Shown one piece after another: positions 31,175-42,794 of a stretch of 64,000 nucleotides of DNA (positions are counted from its first letter, which is position 1; each line of letters begins with the position of its first letter). The notes beneath the pieces are model-generated. The model was given only the letters and a program-made list of their open reading frames with translations, did no database searches and had not been told where the DNA came from. Source of the stretch: Dermacentor variabilis (lineage: Eukaryota > Arthropoda > Arachnida > Ixodida > Ixodidae); assembly GCF_050947875.1 (NCBI RefSeq), contig NC_134573.1, positions 46,758,115 to 46,822,114 on the forward strand, given 5' to 3'. The translations under genes and the position numbers were made by a program.

Positions 31175-32005
31175 CGGCCCGCGTTGCTCGGAGTTTTGCT
31201 CAAAATTATGGCCAACTGATTGCATTTTTCGTAATCGTAACCAATTGCAATCCATGCTCACTGACCTGGATAGGCAAAGCAGATGAGTGGGTCTAAAGAT
31301 TAATATGCAGAAAACTAAAGTAATGCTTAATAGTTTCGGAAGAGAACAGCAGTTTACGACAGGTAGCGAGATACTGGATGTGGTGGAGAATACATCTACT
31401 TTGGGCAGGTAGCGACGGCGGATCCGGATCATGAAAAGGAAATAATCAGAAGAATAAGAATGGGCTGGGGTGCGTTTGGCAGGCATTATCAGATCATGAA
31501 CAGCAGGTTGCCTTTATCCCTCAAAAGAAAAGTGTATAATAGCTGCGTCTTACCAGTACTCACCTACTGGGCAGAAACCTGGAGGCTTACGAAAAGGGTT
31601 CTACTTAAATTGAGGACGACGCAACGAGCTATGGAAAGAGGAATGATGGTTGTAACGTTGAGGGATAAGAAAAGAGCAGATTGGGTGAGGGAACAAAGGC
31701 GAGTTAATGACATCCTAGTTAAGATCAAGAAAATAAAATGGGGGGGGGGGCATGGGCAGGACATGTAATGAGGAGGGAAGGCAACCGATGGTCATTAAGG
31801 GTTACGGAATGGATTCCAAGGGAAGGGATGCGTAGCAGGGGGTGGCAGAAAGTTAGGTGGGCGGATGACATTAAGACGTTTGCAGGGACAACATGGCCAC
31901 AATTAGTACATGACCGGAGTAGTTGGAGAAGTATGGGAGAGACTTTTGCCCTGCAGTGGGCGTAACCAGGCCGATGATGATGATGGTGATGATGATGATT
32001 AAGGA
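31175..32005 (+). mobile_element. RTE-clade LINE, 3' fragment with GATGAT tail
   Basis: Translation gives GLKINMQKTKVMLNSFG near 31294, then MGWGAFGRHYQIMNSRLP (31460), SCVLPVLTYWAETW and LRTTQRAMERGMM. After a frame change at the run of G at 31739-31750 it continues AGHVMRREGNRWS and RGWQKVRWADDIK, with a stop at 31963-31965. This is the thumb and C-terminal part of an RTE-type polyprotein. It ends in a (GATGAT)-like simple repeat at about 31973-31999, as RTE elements usually do. A stop near 31411 shows decay. Confidence 0.7.
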
Positions 32006-32009
32006 AAAT

Positions 32010-33470
32010 CGGCTGCAACCAAGGGTTACAAATAGTAGACACCTTGAATACGAATAGAAAACTACTTGCTATTGTATTCTTGTATGATTGAAGAATTCAA
32101 TATTCGTAGTTGCCGAATATTTTTTGAGCAACAAGATATGTGTACACCTAGAGGCAGAAATATTGGTACAAGTGACTATTCTTGCGAAAAATTCGGGTGC
32201 AGGAAATTCATGGGCCGTAATTCTATAGCGATGCCTTCCACTGGATTTTACGGGGCTTTAATCATCCACTGTTTCCCACCGGCTGATCCCACTGATATAG
32301 AGGACGGAGCGTCAATCTGACCGCTGCAAGAGCGTGAAAAGCGCGAAAATAGAAATATCATCATAAAAGGCATCGATGTAAAATCGCGGCCAGCGTTGTT
32401 GCGCAGACGAACCAGTTTTCAGTCGCAAATTGAACGTTTTTCGCGTTTGGCAGCCAATGAATTTCGGGCTTCGATTCAAGTAAGACATTTTATTAGACGT
32501 TTGATTGCACAACATCTTGACGAGAGACAACGAAGAGAAAAACACACCACAGAGCGCTCTATTAATTTATTATTTAGACGTTCTATTACTTGATCAATGT
32601 AGCCATGCCATGAAATTCCTTGTAAGTGGAGTTTTGTACTGTGTATTGTCTGGTTCTAGAGACGGTGAACAACGACTCAGTGTGAAAGCTGCGATTTACA
32701 AATTTAACAAATTGTTGAGCGAACTTGTGCCCAGCAAGACAAGTAACACTCGAGAACAACAATAGCGGCTAGGGAAGTCGGTGGTTGTCGAAAAAAATAC
32801 CTACGAATTAGCCGCGTCGGCTGTTAATACATGGCTTAACGACCTTTCCAGCGTAAGTTATAGTATGTAGACCAGTGTTCTCGTCCGCACAGAGTTTCTT
32901 TATACGAGTCTCGGCGAAAACACACAACAGATAGAACAATCGAAAACATGAGGGAAACTTACGAACATGCGATAACATTTACCATTTGTTAGTTGACGGC
33001 CGCGTTCACTGCAGTTATAGATTGCATAGCATCCCTAATTCGTTAGCCACTAGGTCTGCAAAAGAATTCTTCGGTGCCTGTCGCAGCTAGTTGCGCCAGT
33101 AAGCAGCTGCACGCGGCCCCGTGAGAACGTGGCTCGCGACCTTGGGTTGAGCGCGGAGACGCTGCAGATTGCTTCCCTTATCGTATAGGTGCTGTTCAAG
33201 CTTGTTGAAAATGGCTAGTGCACCTAGCCGACTTCACGGTCGCCTGCTTACGTGCGGTTCAGCATTGCGATGTCAGAACCATCTGTACAGCTTTCTTCCT
33301 TTTTCTTTTCTCCCTTTTTTCCTTCTCGCGCGCACGCAGCAATGTAATGTATAAACAACATAGTGCTACCTATCGTAAACTAGCGTACCTATTTATAAAA
33401 CCCGTTTATTGCGGATAATCTACGTGAGTCCTTAACATGTAGGTAACTCTGCGCTGGTCGCCTGTTCCTC
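32010..33470. other. No gene seen
   Basis: AT-rich sequence. A plus frame at about 32340-32594 encodes an Arg-rich peptide that I do not recognise and do not call a gene. No repeat could be delimited. Confidence 0.45.
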
Positions 33471-33779
33471 AAAGTCGCCTCGCCGCCTACAGAGTTATCC
33501 GACTTAGCTATCTAGGATGCTCAGTTTCTACAGTCGGAAGTTCAAATCCTAATTTTTTTTAGGAACGTCAGCCGCCGGTCGAAATAATCCTTTCCTTAGC
33601 AAGGGGACACTTTTGCTCTTGCTGGTTGCCTCTTATAACTTCGTTCGCTGGTGTGTGATGACCAGTAATGCACATGTCACTCACCACCCAGTCGCCCGAA
33701 TCGTCATTTATGCGGCTCGTAAGAGCGCGGATTGGTGGGGTTGAAACAGCAACATGGTATAATCATTTATTGGAAGCGT

Positions 33780-33875
33780 TGCATCTCTAGCTATGTCACT
33801 GAGGTGGTGGCGTGTAGTAGGCCTACAACACCGAGCCTCTAATCTGAAGGTCGCAGGTTCGAATCCTCCTCCAGT
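33780..33875 (+). repeat. tRNA-like sequence, probable SINE head or tRNA pseudogene
   Basis: A perfect RNA polymerase III B-box-like element, GGTTCGAATCC, sits at 33856-33866, preceded by 'taatctgaaggtcgca', as in anticodon/variable arms of tRNA-derived SINEs. No full cloverleaf can be drawn, so I do not call a tRNA gene. A weaker tRNA-like B box (agttcaaatcct followed by a T run) lies near 33539-33560. Confidence 0.45.
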
Positions 33876-33889
33876 ACACGGCATCTTCA

Positions 33890-35960
33890 AGCATAGAGTG
33901 GCGCCTAACACCGGGAACAAGAATGGCGAAAGCCAGTAGGGCTATACTAGTCCAGGTGCAACCAAAGTAGGAAGGCCCACTAAGCATCAACAAATAGACT
34001 CATTCACTAGATCAGCAATTGGCCTCCCTGATGCATTATCTGGGCACAACCTCCCTCATGACCCTTGCCTTTAACCCATGAGCCTCAGTCCCCAGTGGCT
34101 GCGGAGCACCTAACTAAGGCGATAGTCAGACCTGCGACGCAGTAGAGGGGGCTAAGAAACTTTGGATCCGGGCAGGCTGCTACTGGAAACTGAACCTGAC
34201 AACGCTCAACGCACGAACCCTCCCGAATGAAGCTAGCTTAGGAGGACTCCTTGGGGAATTATCAGGCATTGCGTGGGGCATAATTGGAGTTACTGAGGCT
34301 AGAAGGACTGGTGAGGCTTATAGAGCCCTAACTAACGCCCACGTCATCAGCTACAGAGCATTTACAGATACGAGACAATACGGAGTAGGACCTCTAATCC
34401 ATAGAGGCATAGCAGGCAACATTCATGAACTCCGCAGCAATAATTCGAGGGCAGCAGTAATCGTGATAAAGCTTAATAAGAGGTATGTAATAAAGGTAGT
34501 ACAAGCCTAGGCTCCGACCTTCAATCACTTGGAGACGTTAAATTAGCGATGATAAAAATGCAAACTAAGCAGACTTTAGTCATAAGCGACCTTAATGCAT
34601 TAGCGGGAGATAAGTAGGCTGGCGAACAAAGAATTAGCAACTAAGGCATCGACTCGCGGAGCACGCGGGAAGGAATGAGCTCCGAATCAAGAATACCTTT
34701 TTCAGGAAGCGCAGCAACAGGAAGTGGACCTGAAAAAGCCCTAATGAAAAAACAGAAATCAAGTCGATCTCGTACTTTCTGCCGATCCCAGCATAGTGCA
34801 GGATGTAGAACCCTTAGGTAGGGTAAAGTGCAGTGATCATAGGTTAGTTATGTCAAGGATTTTAGTTAATATGAAGAAAGCGAGAGAGAGAGAGTAAAAT
34901 TAGTGAAGAAGAAACAGGCCTACCCAAACACAGACCAATTCAGGCCGGTGTTGGCAAACAAATATGCAGCTTTAGAACAGAGAGATGAAGATGACATAGA
35001 GATAATGAAGGAAACCGGAACTAGGCTGGTTTCAGAAGCAGTAATTGAAGCCGGAGGTAAGGTACCAAGGCAAACAGTGGGTAAGCTCTCCCAAGTAACT
35101 AATGACTAAGAAACGCAAAAACGTGCAAAAACTAAAAAATATTAGATTATTATTATATAGCATTCGTGGAACTGTCAAAACTGATCAAAAACAAGAAAGT
35201 AAGGGATATTCGAAATTACAACGTGAGAAAAACTGAGGAAAAGTAAAAATGGACGCACCTTGGCATCAGTGAGAGGAATGCCTGGCATAGGACAAGCCAA
35301 GATGTATGCACTGAAAGATAAACATGGTAATATCAACAATATCGAATATATAGTAAAAGCAAAGGAAGAATTCTATGCTGACCTGTACAGAACCCAGAAG
35401 AGCCACGTTAACTTCATTCGAAGTAGTAACGAACAAGACACAGAGGGCTCTATTAGTAACGATAAAGTTAGAAGTGCCTTGGAAGACATTACCAAGGGAA
35501 AAGCAGCCGGAGAAGATGGAATAACAGTCGATTTTATCAAATATATAGGAGATATGCTTGAAAAGCTTGCGCCCCTTTAGACGAAATGCCTCGCGACTTC
35601 AAATGGACCACCGAACTAGAAGAATGCCAACATTATACTAATCCACAGAAGTAATACATTAAACAATTCAAAAAGTCATCGGTCCATTTCCTTGCTTTCG
35701 GTATTCTTTAAAATATTCACCAAGACAATTTAGAATAGAATGAGGGCAACACTTGAGTCAACCAAGAGAACAGGCTAACTTTAGGAAGGGATATTTTACA
35801 ATGGATCCCATCCACATCATCAATTATGTAACCGAGAAATCTGCAGAGTACAATGAATCCCTCTATATGGCTTTCATAGATCATGGAAAGGCATTTCTTG
35901 GGAGCGCGGATTAGCAGAGGCTAGGAATACACGTTTTGGCAGCTTAAGAACTGAGAGTCG
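33890..35960 (+). mobile_element. RTE-clade LINE, decayed 5' half
   Basis: A leader of about 250 bp is followed by an endonuclease start, LTTLNARTLPNEASLGG (about 34193), then ITEAR-like GVTEARRTGEAYRAL, LVISDLNALAGDK (near 34577) and KCSDHRLVMSRI (about 34828). The linker and RT entry region shows KGKAAGEDGITVDFIKY (about 35494). RT fragments continue to about 35960, after which similarity is lost. Many stops and frame changes mark an old copy. It is a separate insertion from 31175-32005, since the order of the domains is not continuous. Confidence 0.65.
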
Positions 35961-36089
35961 ACTGTCTTTACTCAAAAGTAAAAGCAGGTTTGCCATGTGG
36001 CTTTGGTGGCGTCTCAGTCGGCCGAGCAGGGGGCAATGACCCCACGGCGAGGCAAACTGAATTTCTGAGGAGCGGGGACAACGAAGTGA

Positions 36090-36935
36090 CGGATGGTGGC
36101 TACATGCAGTGGCACCAGTATGACCATATGCGTTGACGATATCGGCATAAGAGCTTCTGCTGTTTCGCGTCCTCAACTTCGTGCAAGACTGCAACATGCA
36201 GTCTCGGTCACCTCGGCGTATTTGAAGAAGCTAGGTATGCAATTGCGACTGCGAAGTGCGAGACCCTAGGCGATGCACCGCTACCACATTACGATTCCAT
36301 CTATTCCATCTTACTTTATTCCATCTACATATATTGACTGACGGGTCGGTGTCAACAAGCACCTCAACTGCGGCATTTGTAATATCGAATATGAACATGA
36401 ATAAGCGTTTCTTCTCGGCCACCAAACTACATTAACGATCGCATAGATTGCAGTCATTCGGGAGGCAATTCGGTGTATTTCGATGGAGCCACATCAACTT
36501 GGACTATACTTTGCGATTCCAAACCTACAATCCAAGTCATCAATTTTGCCCTTACATGAGGACCTTACTATGGCCTTGCTCAAGAGGTGATCGAATGGCC
36601 CCATGTCGCCCTAAGAGCTGCCCATTGCATAAGGTTTCAGTGGATTCAAGGACACTCAATTACATGGAAATAAGCTCGCTGAAGTGGAGGCAAAGATGGC
36701 CCACATTAATGGCACGCCAGTGTCCATCTCATTTTCACGACCAGACACTAATGCCCTAATGTATGACTTGTGCGCGATAATAATGCAGTATATCGGGCTT
36801 ATGATTATGAGTAAGCAACCTCTTCCCTATTTTAACTTTCTACATCCTTTTCCCAAACGCCGAGTAGCGGGTGAGAACATTGATTCAGGCCAACCTGTAA
36901 GCATTTCTATGATGCGTGTACCTACTAGGTGATTG
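36090..36935 (+). mobile_element. LINE remnant with RT motif and RNase H
   Basis: Around 36119 the plus strand reads MTICVDDIGIRASAVSRPQL, an RT motif C region with VDD, followed by LRARLQHAVSVTSAYLKKLG. From about 36338 an RNase H remnant shows TDGSVSTSTSTAAFV, LCDSKPAIQVI (with frame changes) and HGNKLAEVEAK near 36664-36694. The intervening RT thumb is missing. RNase H points to an I/R1/Jockey-like lineage distinct from the RTE copies on its left. It is non-functional. Confidence 0.55.
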
Positions 36936-37750
36936 TCTAAACTATCTATTATTGATTGGGGTGCCATCCCATTTAGAAACAGGCGGCAAGTCGCTTGTGG
37001 GTCGGAGATATTTTGAGGGCGCTTTATTAGACTCTGGGTGTAGATAAAGTGCTAGGCGCACGGGCACGCTAGCAGACACAGGGTGATTAAAGCGTCTTTT
37101 CAGTCCGTCAATGTAGAAAAGTAATTAAGCCCTTGTACCGCACTCTTATGGTTGTTCGTTGAAGCTTGAGAGCGAAGCTTTATGTGGCTAGGGCATTTCC
37201 GCCATTCGCGAACAACCCCCCCAACTATGCCGTTGGCGCACCTCGGCGCAACCGCGTGAATGTGCTCGTGCTAACGCGCTCGTCGTCGTCGTCGTCGTCG
37301 TCGTCGTCTTCTTCACAGATGGCTCCGTCGCCGCTCAACATTACAGCGTAGAATTTCATTTCTGTACTGTCGTCGTAATGGGGAGGCCGCGTTAATATTT
37401 TTTTTTATTTACCGTGTTGGGTGAGTCGTTGCTTAAGAGAGTATTAGCCATTCATTGTCCTATGTGACGGAGCCATTCAATGACAGAGTTGATGGTATAA
37501 TGTGTGTGCATGCCTATCCTTAGGATGACCACCGACCAGGAAAATAAGTATGTCCGTACCTTTATTCAAAATTCTGTCAACTCTCCGCCATATGCTAAAC
37601 AGCTTCGCTGGCCAAGCACCTGCACAGAGTGGAATGGCTCATGATTCTTTGACATTTTCAGCGGTGCTTGTTACACAGCGGTGCGACTTACACAGAGTGT
37701 TCATCTCATTCAGCATACACTTTCAAAAATTTTTAAATCTCACCTGTGGC
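36936..37750. other. No gene seen; includes a (CGT)n microsatellite
   Basis: A CGT trinucleotide run lies at about 37280-37308 within sequence that looks like a dispersed repeat. No coding domain is seen. Confidence 0.5.
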
Positions 37751-37856
37751 AAGATTTAGACCATGAGCTGGTCTGCTCGAAGAGGAGGACTTTACTTGCA
37801 AAAAAATCAAATTCATAATCGTATAATTAACAGAAATTCATTATTTAAGGTTTTAA

Positions 37857-38225
37857 CTAATGACCTTCTGGCACATATCGCCATTTACAAATTCTAGCGG
37901 TTGAGACTGCAAGGCTAATCCACTTAAAAGAAATGGTGTGGATGACACCATTTACGAGACTTTTGCCATCAAACTTGCGGTAAAAATGCACTCTCGTTCC
38001 ACTTATTTTCTTAAGAGAACATCGTTTTAGCCACAGAAGCACAAAAGTAACTAGAACGCAAATGTACTTCTCTGCAAAGTTCGGGAATAAATATCTCGAA
38101 ACAGGCGTCATCCTGAGATTTCGTTCCTAGTGGATCCGCCTCAGGAACTCCCCGGCTAGAATTTGTAAATTGCAATATGTGCCACCGCGAAATTAGTTAG
38201 AAACCTAATTAGTGAATCTCTGTCA
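37857..38225 (-). repeat. Dispersed repeat 'family A', copy 1
   Basis: The reverse complement aligns with 55485-55860 and with 39060-39404. Shared blocks include 'ggcacatattgcaatt', 'gaggcgga(t/c)ccact' and 'aggatgac'. A minus-strand frame (38111-37857) encodes 84 residues that align without gaps to the frame at 39142-39408. Sequence to the right (38226-38345) resembles the other end of the same family in plus orientation, so this copy may be rearranged. Confidence 0.65.
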
Positions 38226-38345
38226 ATTAGTGGGTTATGCATTTCAATATTATGCGCAAGTAATGTTTACCTTTTCGAGCTGACCAGCTGATCGACTAGA
38301 ATTGGGCTATCTGCCACAGGCAATTTTTAAAAATTTTCGAAATTG

Positions 38346-39059
38346 TTCGCTGCAATACCTGGTATATAAGTCGTTCCAAGCCAACTGCCCCAACGGTGGC
38401 GCTATAGTAATATTATATTTCTCTAAAAATACGAATATATTACACGTATGTAAGCATTACTTGTGCAGTACTATCCGAAAATATATCGACCGAAGCAAAA
38501 TGTTGTGCCCTTGAGCGCCATTTGAATTTTACGAAGCAGTGTAAAACAGGTGCGAAGCGAAAATATGCGAGAAATTACGATGGTAGCACACTAAGGAGGC
38601 TTATGGAAAATATACATAGCAGATATAATAGAGAAACAACAACTTTCGTTAAGGAAAACTTAAAGTAATTTGCGTTTCCACCTTGGAAAAAAAGTGCATT
38701 TGACTCCTACAATTACAATACTTTTGCTCTCTCTCCGACTTCACCTCAGCATGTTGACGGGCACACAAGATAACTGAATTCTCTGCGTAAAAATGGGTGG
38801 TGTATCCGCAGCATATAGTTTTCGATTCCTCGGTTCCTACTGTATTTTTGTTTTGTTTTTGTTTGTTTAACCCAAACATAATATGTGTATTTTTTGTACA
38901 ATATACGTGATGATAACTTTTAAATTATACGTAATTTTTAAAAGACGCCTGTGGCAGACAGAGTAATTCTTGTCGTTGATCTTGACTACTTAAACAGGTG
39001 GGCATTACTAGTAGGACAAATCGAAACACATGTTCAAATAGTGAACAAACATTCACTAA
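38346..39059. other. AT-rich interval, no gene seen
   Basis: AT-rich non-coding sequence between two family A copies. Confidence 0.5.
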
Positions 39060-39404
39060 TCAATTTTATAATTGATTTACTGCACATTTTGCAATTTAGA
39101 AATCCTAGCCTTTGAGCCAGCAAGACTAGTATCCACTTGATATGAACTGTCAGGAGGACACCAGTTTCAAGATGTGTTTACCAAATTTTGGGATGGAAGT
39201 CATTCGCATTCCAGTTACGTTGGTGCTTCAATGCATAAAAGTATGTTTTGTTGAAAAAGTAAGCAGACCAAGAGTGTACTCTTGTGGCGAGTTCGATGGT
39301 ACATGTCTCGGAACTAATGTAGTTAGGGAAATTAATTCAAAGCAGATAAGCCTTAAGCGCTCACCAACCACAATTCGTAAATTGCAATATTTGCTAGAAA
39401 GTAA
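39060..39404 (+). repeat. Dispersed repeat 'family A', copy 2, left part, interrupted by LINE 4
   Basis: Plus-oriented copy ending in 'gtaaattgcaatatttgctag'. LINE 4 begins immediately after. The sequence at 44512, beyond the LINE, plausibly continues it ('aaggcaattagaaaa'). Confidence 0.6.
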
Positions 39405-39628
39405 ATAATTGTTGTTATTTGTTCAATACTGTCAATCCCGTCAGGGATCGTAACAGAAAGGGCATTCAAAAAAGTACACTGACATACAAACATGACAATA
39501 ATAACGGTTTGGAAATACACATTAATATACAGAATAAACTTATACATCAGTAGCAGTAAAAAAATATACAATCAGGTTCACGCTGCAAGATTTGGGTTGG
39601 GCAGATAAATGTGTTAAAATGCAAAACA

Positions 39629-39642
39629 AAGGTAGTAACCAA
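39629..39642. repeat. SINE target-site duplication, left copy
   Basis: AAGGTAGTAACCAA, identical to 39880-39893. Confidence 0.85.
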
Positions 39643-39879
39643 TATAATAATATTTGGGGTTTTACGTGCCAAAACCACTTTCTGATTATGAGGCACGCCG
39701 TAGTGGAGGACTCCGGAAATTTCGACCACCTGGGGTTCTTTAACGTGCACCTAAATCTAAGCACACGGGTGTTTTCGCATTTCGCCCCCATCGAAATGCG
39801 GCCGCCATGGCCGGGATTCGATCCCGCGACCTCGTGCTCAGCAGCCCAACACCATAGCCACTGAGCAACCACGGCGGGT
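39643..39879 (-). mobile_element. Ruka-type tRNA-derived SINE nested in LINE 4
   Basis: On the minus strand it begins 'acccgccgtggttgctcagtg', carries an A-box-like region and the B box GGGATCGAATCCC, and ends 'acgtaaaaccccaaata'. It has a perfect 14-bp flanking duplication (AAGGTAGTAACCAA) at 39629-39642 and 39880-39893. It lies in the LINE 4 3' UTR, so it is younger than LINE 4. The family name is from knowledge of ixodid tick SINEs. Confidence 0.85.
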
Positions 39880-39893
39880 AAGGTAGTAACCAA
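39880..39893. repeat. SINE target-site duplication, right copy
   Basis: Perfect partner of 39629-39642. Confidence 0.85.
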
Positions 39894-39919
39894 GTGATAC
39901 TGACAGTAAACAAAAATAA

Positions 39920-41393
39920 TTACTGAGATGTAAGTAGATCGTTTTCAACAAGCGTGATAAAAGCAGTTAGTGATGAACTATTAACAGAGCCCACGTTCAA
40001 AGCGTTCCAATCGCGGATAGTCTGTGGAAAGAATGAGTACCTGAAAGTGTCAGTGCGGAATGAATACTCGTTTAGTGTGTGTGGGGGGTTATGACGTGTT
40101 TTCCTCGTTTGAGATTTCGTTATGTATCGTGAGGTATCCAGATTTAGTTGATTATTTATGAGTTGGTAAATGGTTTTAAGGCGCGCTAGTTTTGCTCTAT
40201 TTTGGAGGGTTAGCATCCCGGCTTGTTTGAGTAGTTCTGTCGGTGAGTCTGATAGCCTATGTTTGTTAAAAATGTATCTGAGTGCCTTTCTCTGAGCGCC
40301 TTCAAGTTTTTTGATCAGCTTGTTAGTGAAAGGAAACCAAACTACGTTTGCATACTCTAGTACCGGTCTGACAAATGTTTTATATGCTAGTAACCTTATA
40401 TCAGATGGTGCTAGTCTGAGGCGTCTATTAATGAAAAATAACTGTTTTAGTGCGGTTGCCGTGACTTTGTTAACGTGAGCATTCCATCTGAGGTCAGAGG
40501 TTAGTATTATGCCTAAGTATTTGTATTCACAGACAGAAGCGAGAGGGATGTTGTTTAGTGTGTACTGAAAAAGTGATCTATGTTTTTTCCTAGTTACAGA
40601 TAATACAACAGATTTATTAACGTTAATAGTCATCTGCCAATCTTCACACCATTTGGTTACTGATGCTATGACGTTATTTAAAGCTATATGGTCGGCGACA
40701 GAGTTAATTTCCTGATATAGCACGCAGTCATCGGCAAAAAGTCTAATGTTGTTAAATATGTTAGCAGGAAGGTCGTTTATAAAAATTAGGAATAACACTG
40801 GGGCTAAGACGCTTCCTTGTGGTACACCTGATGTGACATCAGCTGTTGCGGATTTCTCGTTGTTAATTTCGACAAACTGAGTACGGTTAGTGAGGTAATC
40901 AGTAATCCAGTCTAAAATTGGGCCAGTTCCTAAAGTTACTTCAAGCTTTCTAATAAGTTTTGGGTGTGACACACGGTCGAAGGCTTTCGAAAAGTCTAGG
41001 AAAATAAGGTCAATTTGTTTCTGGTGATCAATAGAGGTGGTTACGTCATGCACGAGTTCAATTAGTTGAGTAACGGTAGAAAGTCCCTTCCGAAAGCCAT
41101 GCTGGAAAGGCGTTAGAATTTGGTTATCTTCTAGATAGGTTGTTATGTGCTTTAAGATGATGTGTTCAAGTAGCTTGCATATTGTGCTGGTTAGTGAGAT
41201 TGGTCTGAAGTTTGAAGGATCTGATTTGCTTCCTGATTTATGTATTGGTGTTATTTTCGCTGTTTTCCATTCTTTAGGAAGGGTGCAGGATGACAGGGAT
41301 TTGTTAAAGAGTATTACTAAAAACTTCGCAATCCACTCGGCATATCTACGCAGGAATGTGTTAGAAATGTTATCAGGCCCCGATCCTTTTTTT
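39920..41393 (-). CDS. LINE 4 ORF2, 3' part: reverse transcriptase
   Basis: Minus-strand translation from the A tract is open without a stop down to 39920. It opens with GSGPDNISNTFLRR, LPKEWKTAKITPIHKSG and FRPISLTSTICKLLEH. Then come motif A (LDFSKAFDRVSH), GVPQGSVLAPVLFLIFINDL and the catalytic LFADDCVLY. The thumb includes YKYLGIILTSDLRWNAHV, RPVLEYANVVW and the CR1-like ending SYFxRTDTF-type segment (EYSFRTDTFRYSFFPQTI, DWNAL). There is no RNase H, as expected for this clade. All RT motifs look intact. The frame has its own in-frame ATG at 41053 only by chance. Confidence 0.85.
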
Positions 41394-42794
41394 AGTGTCT
41401 AAATTTAGCAGTAGGTTTAAGACTCCAGTTTCAGTCACAGTAAGGGGCCCTAGTTGCTTGCCGGTGCAGGGGCTATTGCGGGGTGCATTTCCATCGTCTG
41501 CAGTAAAAATGGAACAAAAGTAGTCATTTAGTGTGGTTGCAGTATTTCGATTTTCCTCCGAGGACGGATGACTGTCATTGTGTACTTTAGGATTTAAGTA
41601 ACGCCAGAACTTCTGGGGAGAATCTTTTAGGAAGTTTGTTAGCGTATTTGAAAAATAGAAAGCTTTAGCTATTTTGATTTTAGATTTTAAATCGTTAGTG
41701 GCTAATGCTAATTTTTCGGCTGTTCGTTCTGATTGGTGGCGTCGTTGCGTTTTTTTCAGTCTCCGGACCTTCCGTTTGGCATGAATTACAGTTCGAGTAA
41801 TCCAAGGATTATTCTTTCGCGTTATTTTAGTCTTAGTAGGAACGAAATTAGTAATACAATATGATAGAACATTTTTAAACCTATGCCATAGAATTTCCAT
41901 ATCGGTATTAGGGTCATCTGAGAGCTGATGGAACAATGATAGCTCTTCAGATAATGTGTCAAGTATGCTAGTGTCGTCAGCTCGGCTGTAGTCAGGAAAT
42001 GTTATTGTTCGGGATGAGGGTGTAGTGTAATGAAACGGGATGGAACACATCAATAGTTTGTGGTCAGACAGACCTTCAAGTACTTCTACATTCGCGTCAT
42101 GATAAAGGAAATGATTGCTCAAAAACACTAAATCTAATATGTTAGAGCTAGTTCCTTGTACACGGGTAGGTTCTGTTACGATCTGCGTGAGGTTGAAAGA
42201 AAGCATCATATCGAAAACAATTTTCGCGCAAGGTGAATGATGTTGCAGTGTACTCCAGTCGATATCAGGCAGATTGAAGTCCCCTAGAAGTATTAGTCTG
42301 GTGCTCTTAACATGACGTTGTATATAAGTACATAATAATTGAAATATGTCTGAATCAGAACAAGGGCTGAGATAAACGCATCCCACTATGATATCGCCAC
42401 TAGAAAAACAGAGTTTGCAAAAAATCGCTTCCACCCCTTCAACTTCAGGCATTGTAAGGAAAGGGACTTTATCTTTTATTAACAAAGCCACGCCTCCACC
42501 ACGTGTCGGTCTGTCCTTACGAATTATAGCGTAGTTTGGGGGAGTTATTTCAAAATTGTTAATGTCTTTTGTTAGCCAGGTTTCCGTAATGGCTAAGAAG
42601 TCCGGCTCGAAACCCACTAGTAATGATTCAAGGTGACCGAGCTTGTTGACAATGCTACGCGCATTTATGTTCATGAAAGTTATTTGGGACGTTGCTGGCG
42701 GCGTGGGCGAAGGGTTCGTGCTTCTGTGTCCTGGTTTTTTGTTTGGTTTGAAGCACTTGTAACAAGGCACACGTCTTTTTTTACATCGTCCCAA
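41373..42794 (-). CDS. LINE 4 ORF2, 5' part: AP endonuclease
   Basis: The frame is open from 42794, but the likely start is the ATG at 42674-42672 (FMNINARSIVNK), five bases after the ORF1 stop, which suits termination-reinitiation. The endonuclease has MNINARSI, AITETWL (with the catalytic Glu), GGGVALLI, LGDFNLPDIDW and LSDHKLLM, i.e. the usual E, D/N and SDH residues. It nicks target DNA for target-primed reverse transcription. The frame ends early at a TGA just after KKRIGA because of a one-base change in the A tract (seven T at 41387-41393 on the plus strand). Restoring the other frame continues directly into the RT with no gap. Confidence 0.85.
   Translation of the reverse strand: MGRCKKRRVPCYKCFKPNKKPGHRSTNPSPTPPATSQITFMNINARSIVNKLGHLESLLVGFEPDFLAITETWLTKDINNFEITPPNYAIIRKDRPTRGGGVALLIKDKVPFLTMPEVEGVEAIFCKLCFSSGDIIVGCVYLSPCSDSDIFQLLCTYIQRHVKSTRLILLGDFNLPDIDWSTLQHHSPCAKIVFDMMLSFNLTQIVTEPTRVQGTSSNILDLVFLSNHFLYHDANVEVLEGLSDHKLLMCSIPFHYTTPSSRTITFPDYSRADDTSILDTLSEELSLFHQLSDDPNTDMEILWHRFKNVLSYCITNFVPTKTKITRKNNPWITRTVIHAKRKVRRLKKTQRRHQSERTAEKLALATNDLKSKIKIAKAFYFSNTLTNFLKDSPQKFWRYLNPKVHNDSHPSSEENRNTATTLNDYFCSIFTADDGNAPRNSPCTGKQLGPLTVTETGVLNLLLNLDTKKRIGA

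Noticed and set aside
33856..33866. Possible functional tRNA gene
   Set aside because: Only a good B box is seen; acceptor stem and cloverleaf pairing could not be formed, so a SINE or pseudogene is more likely.
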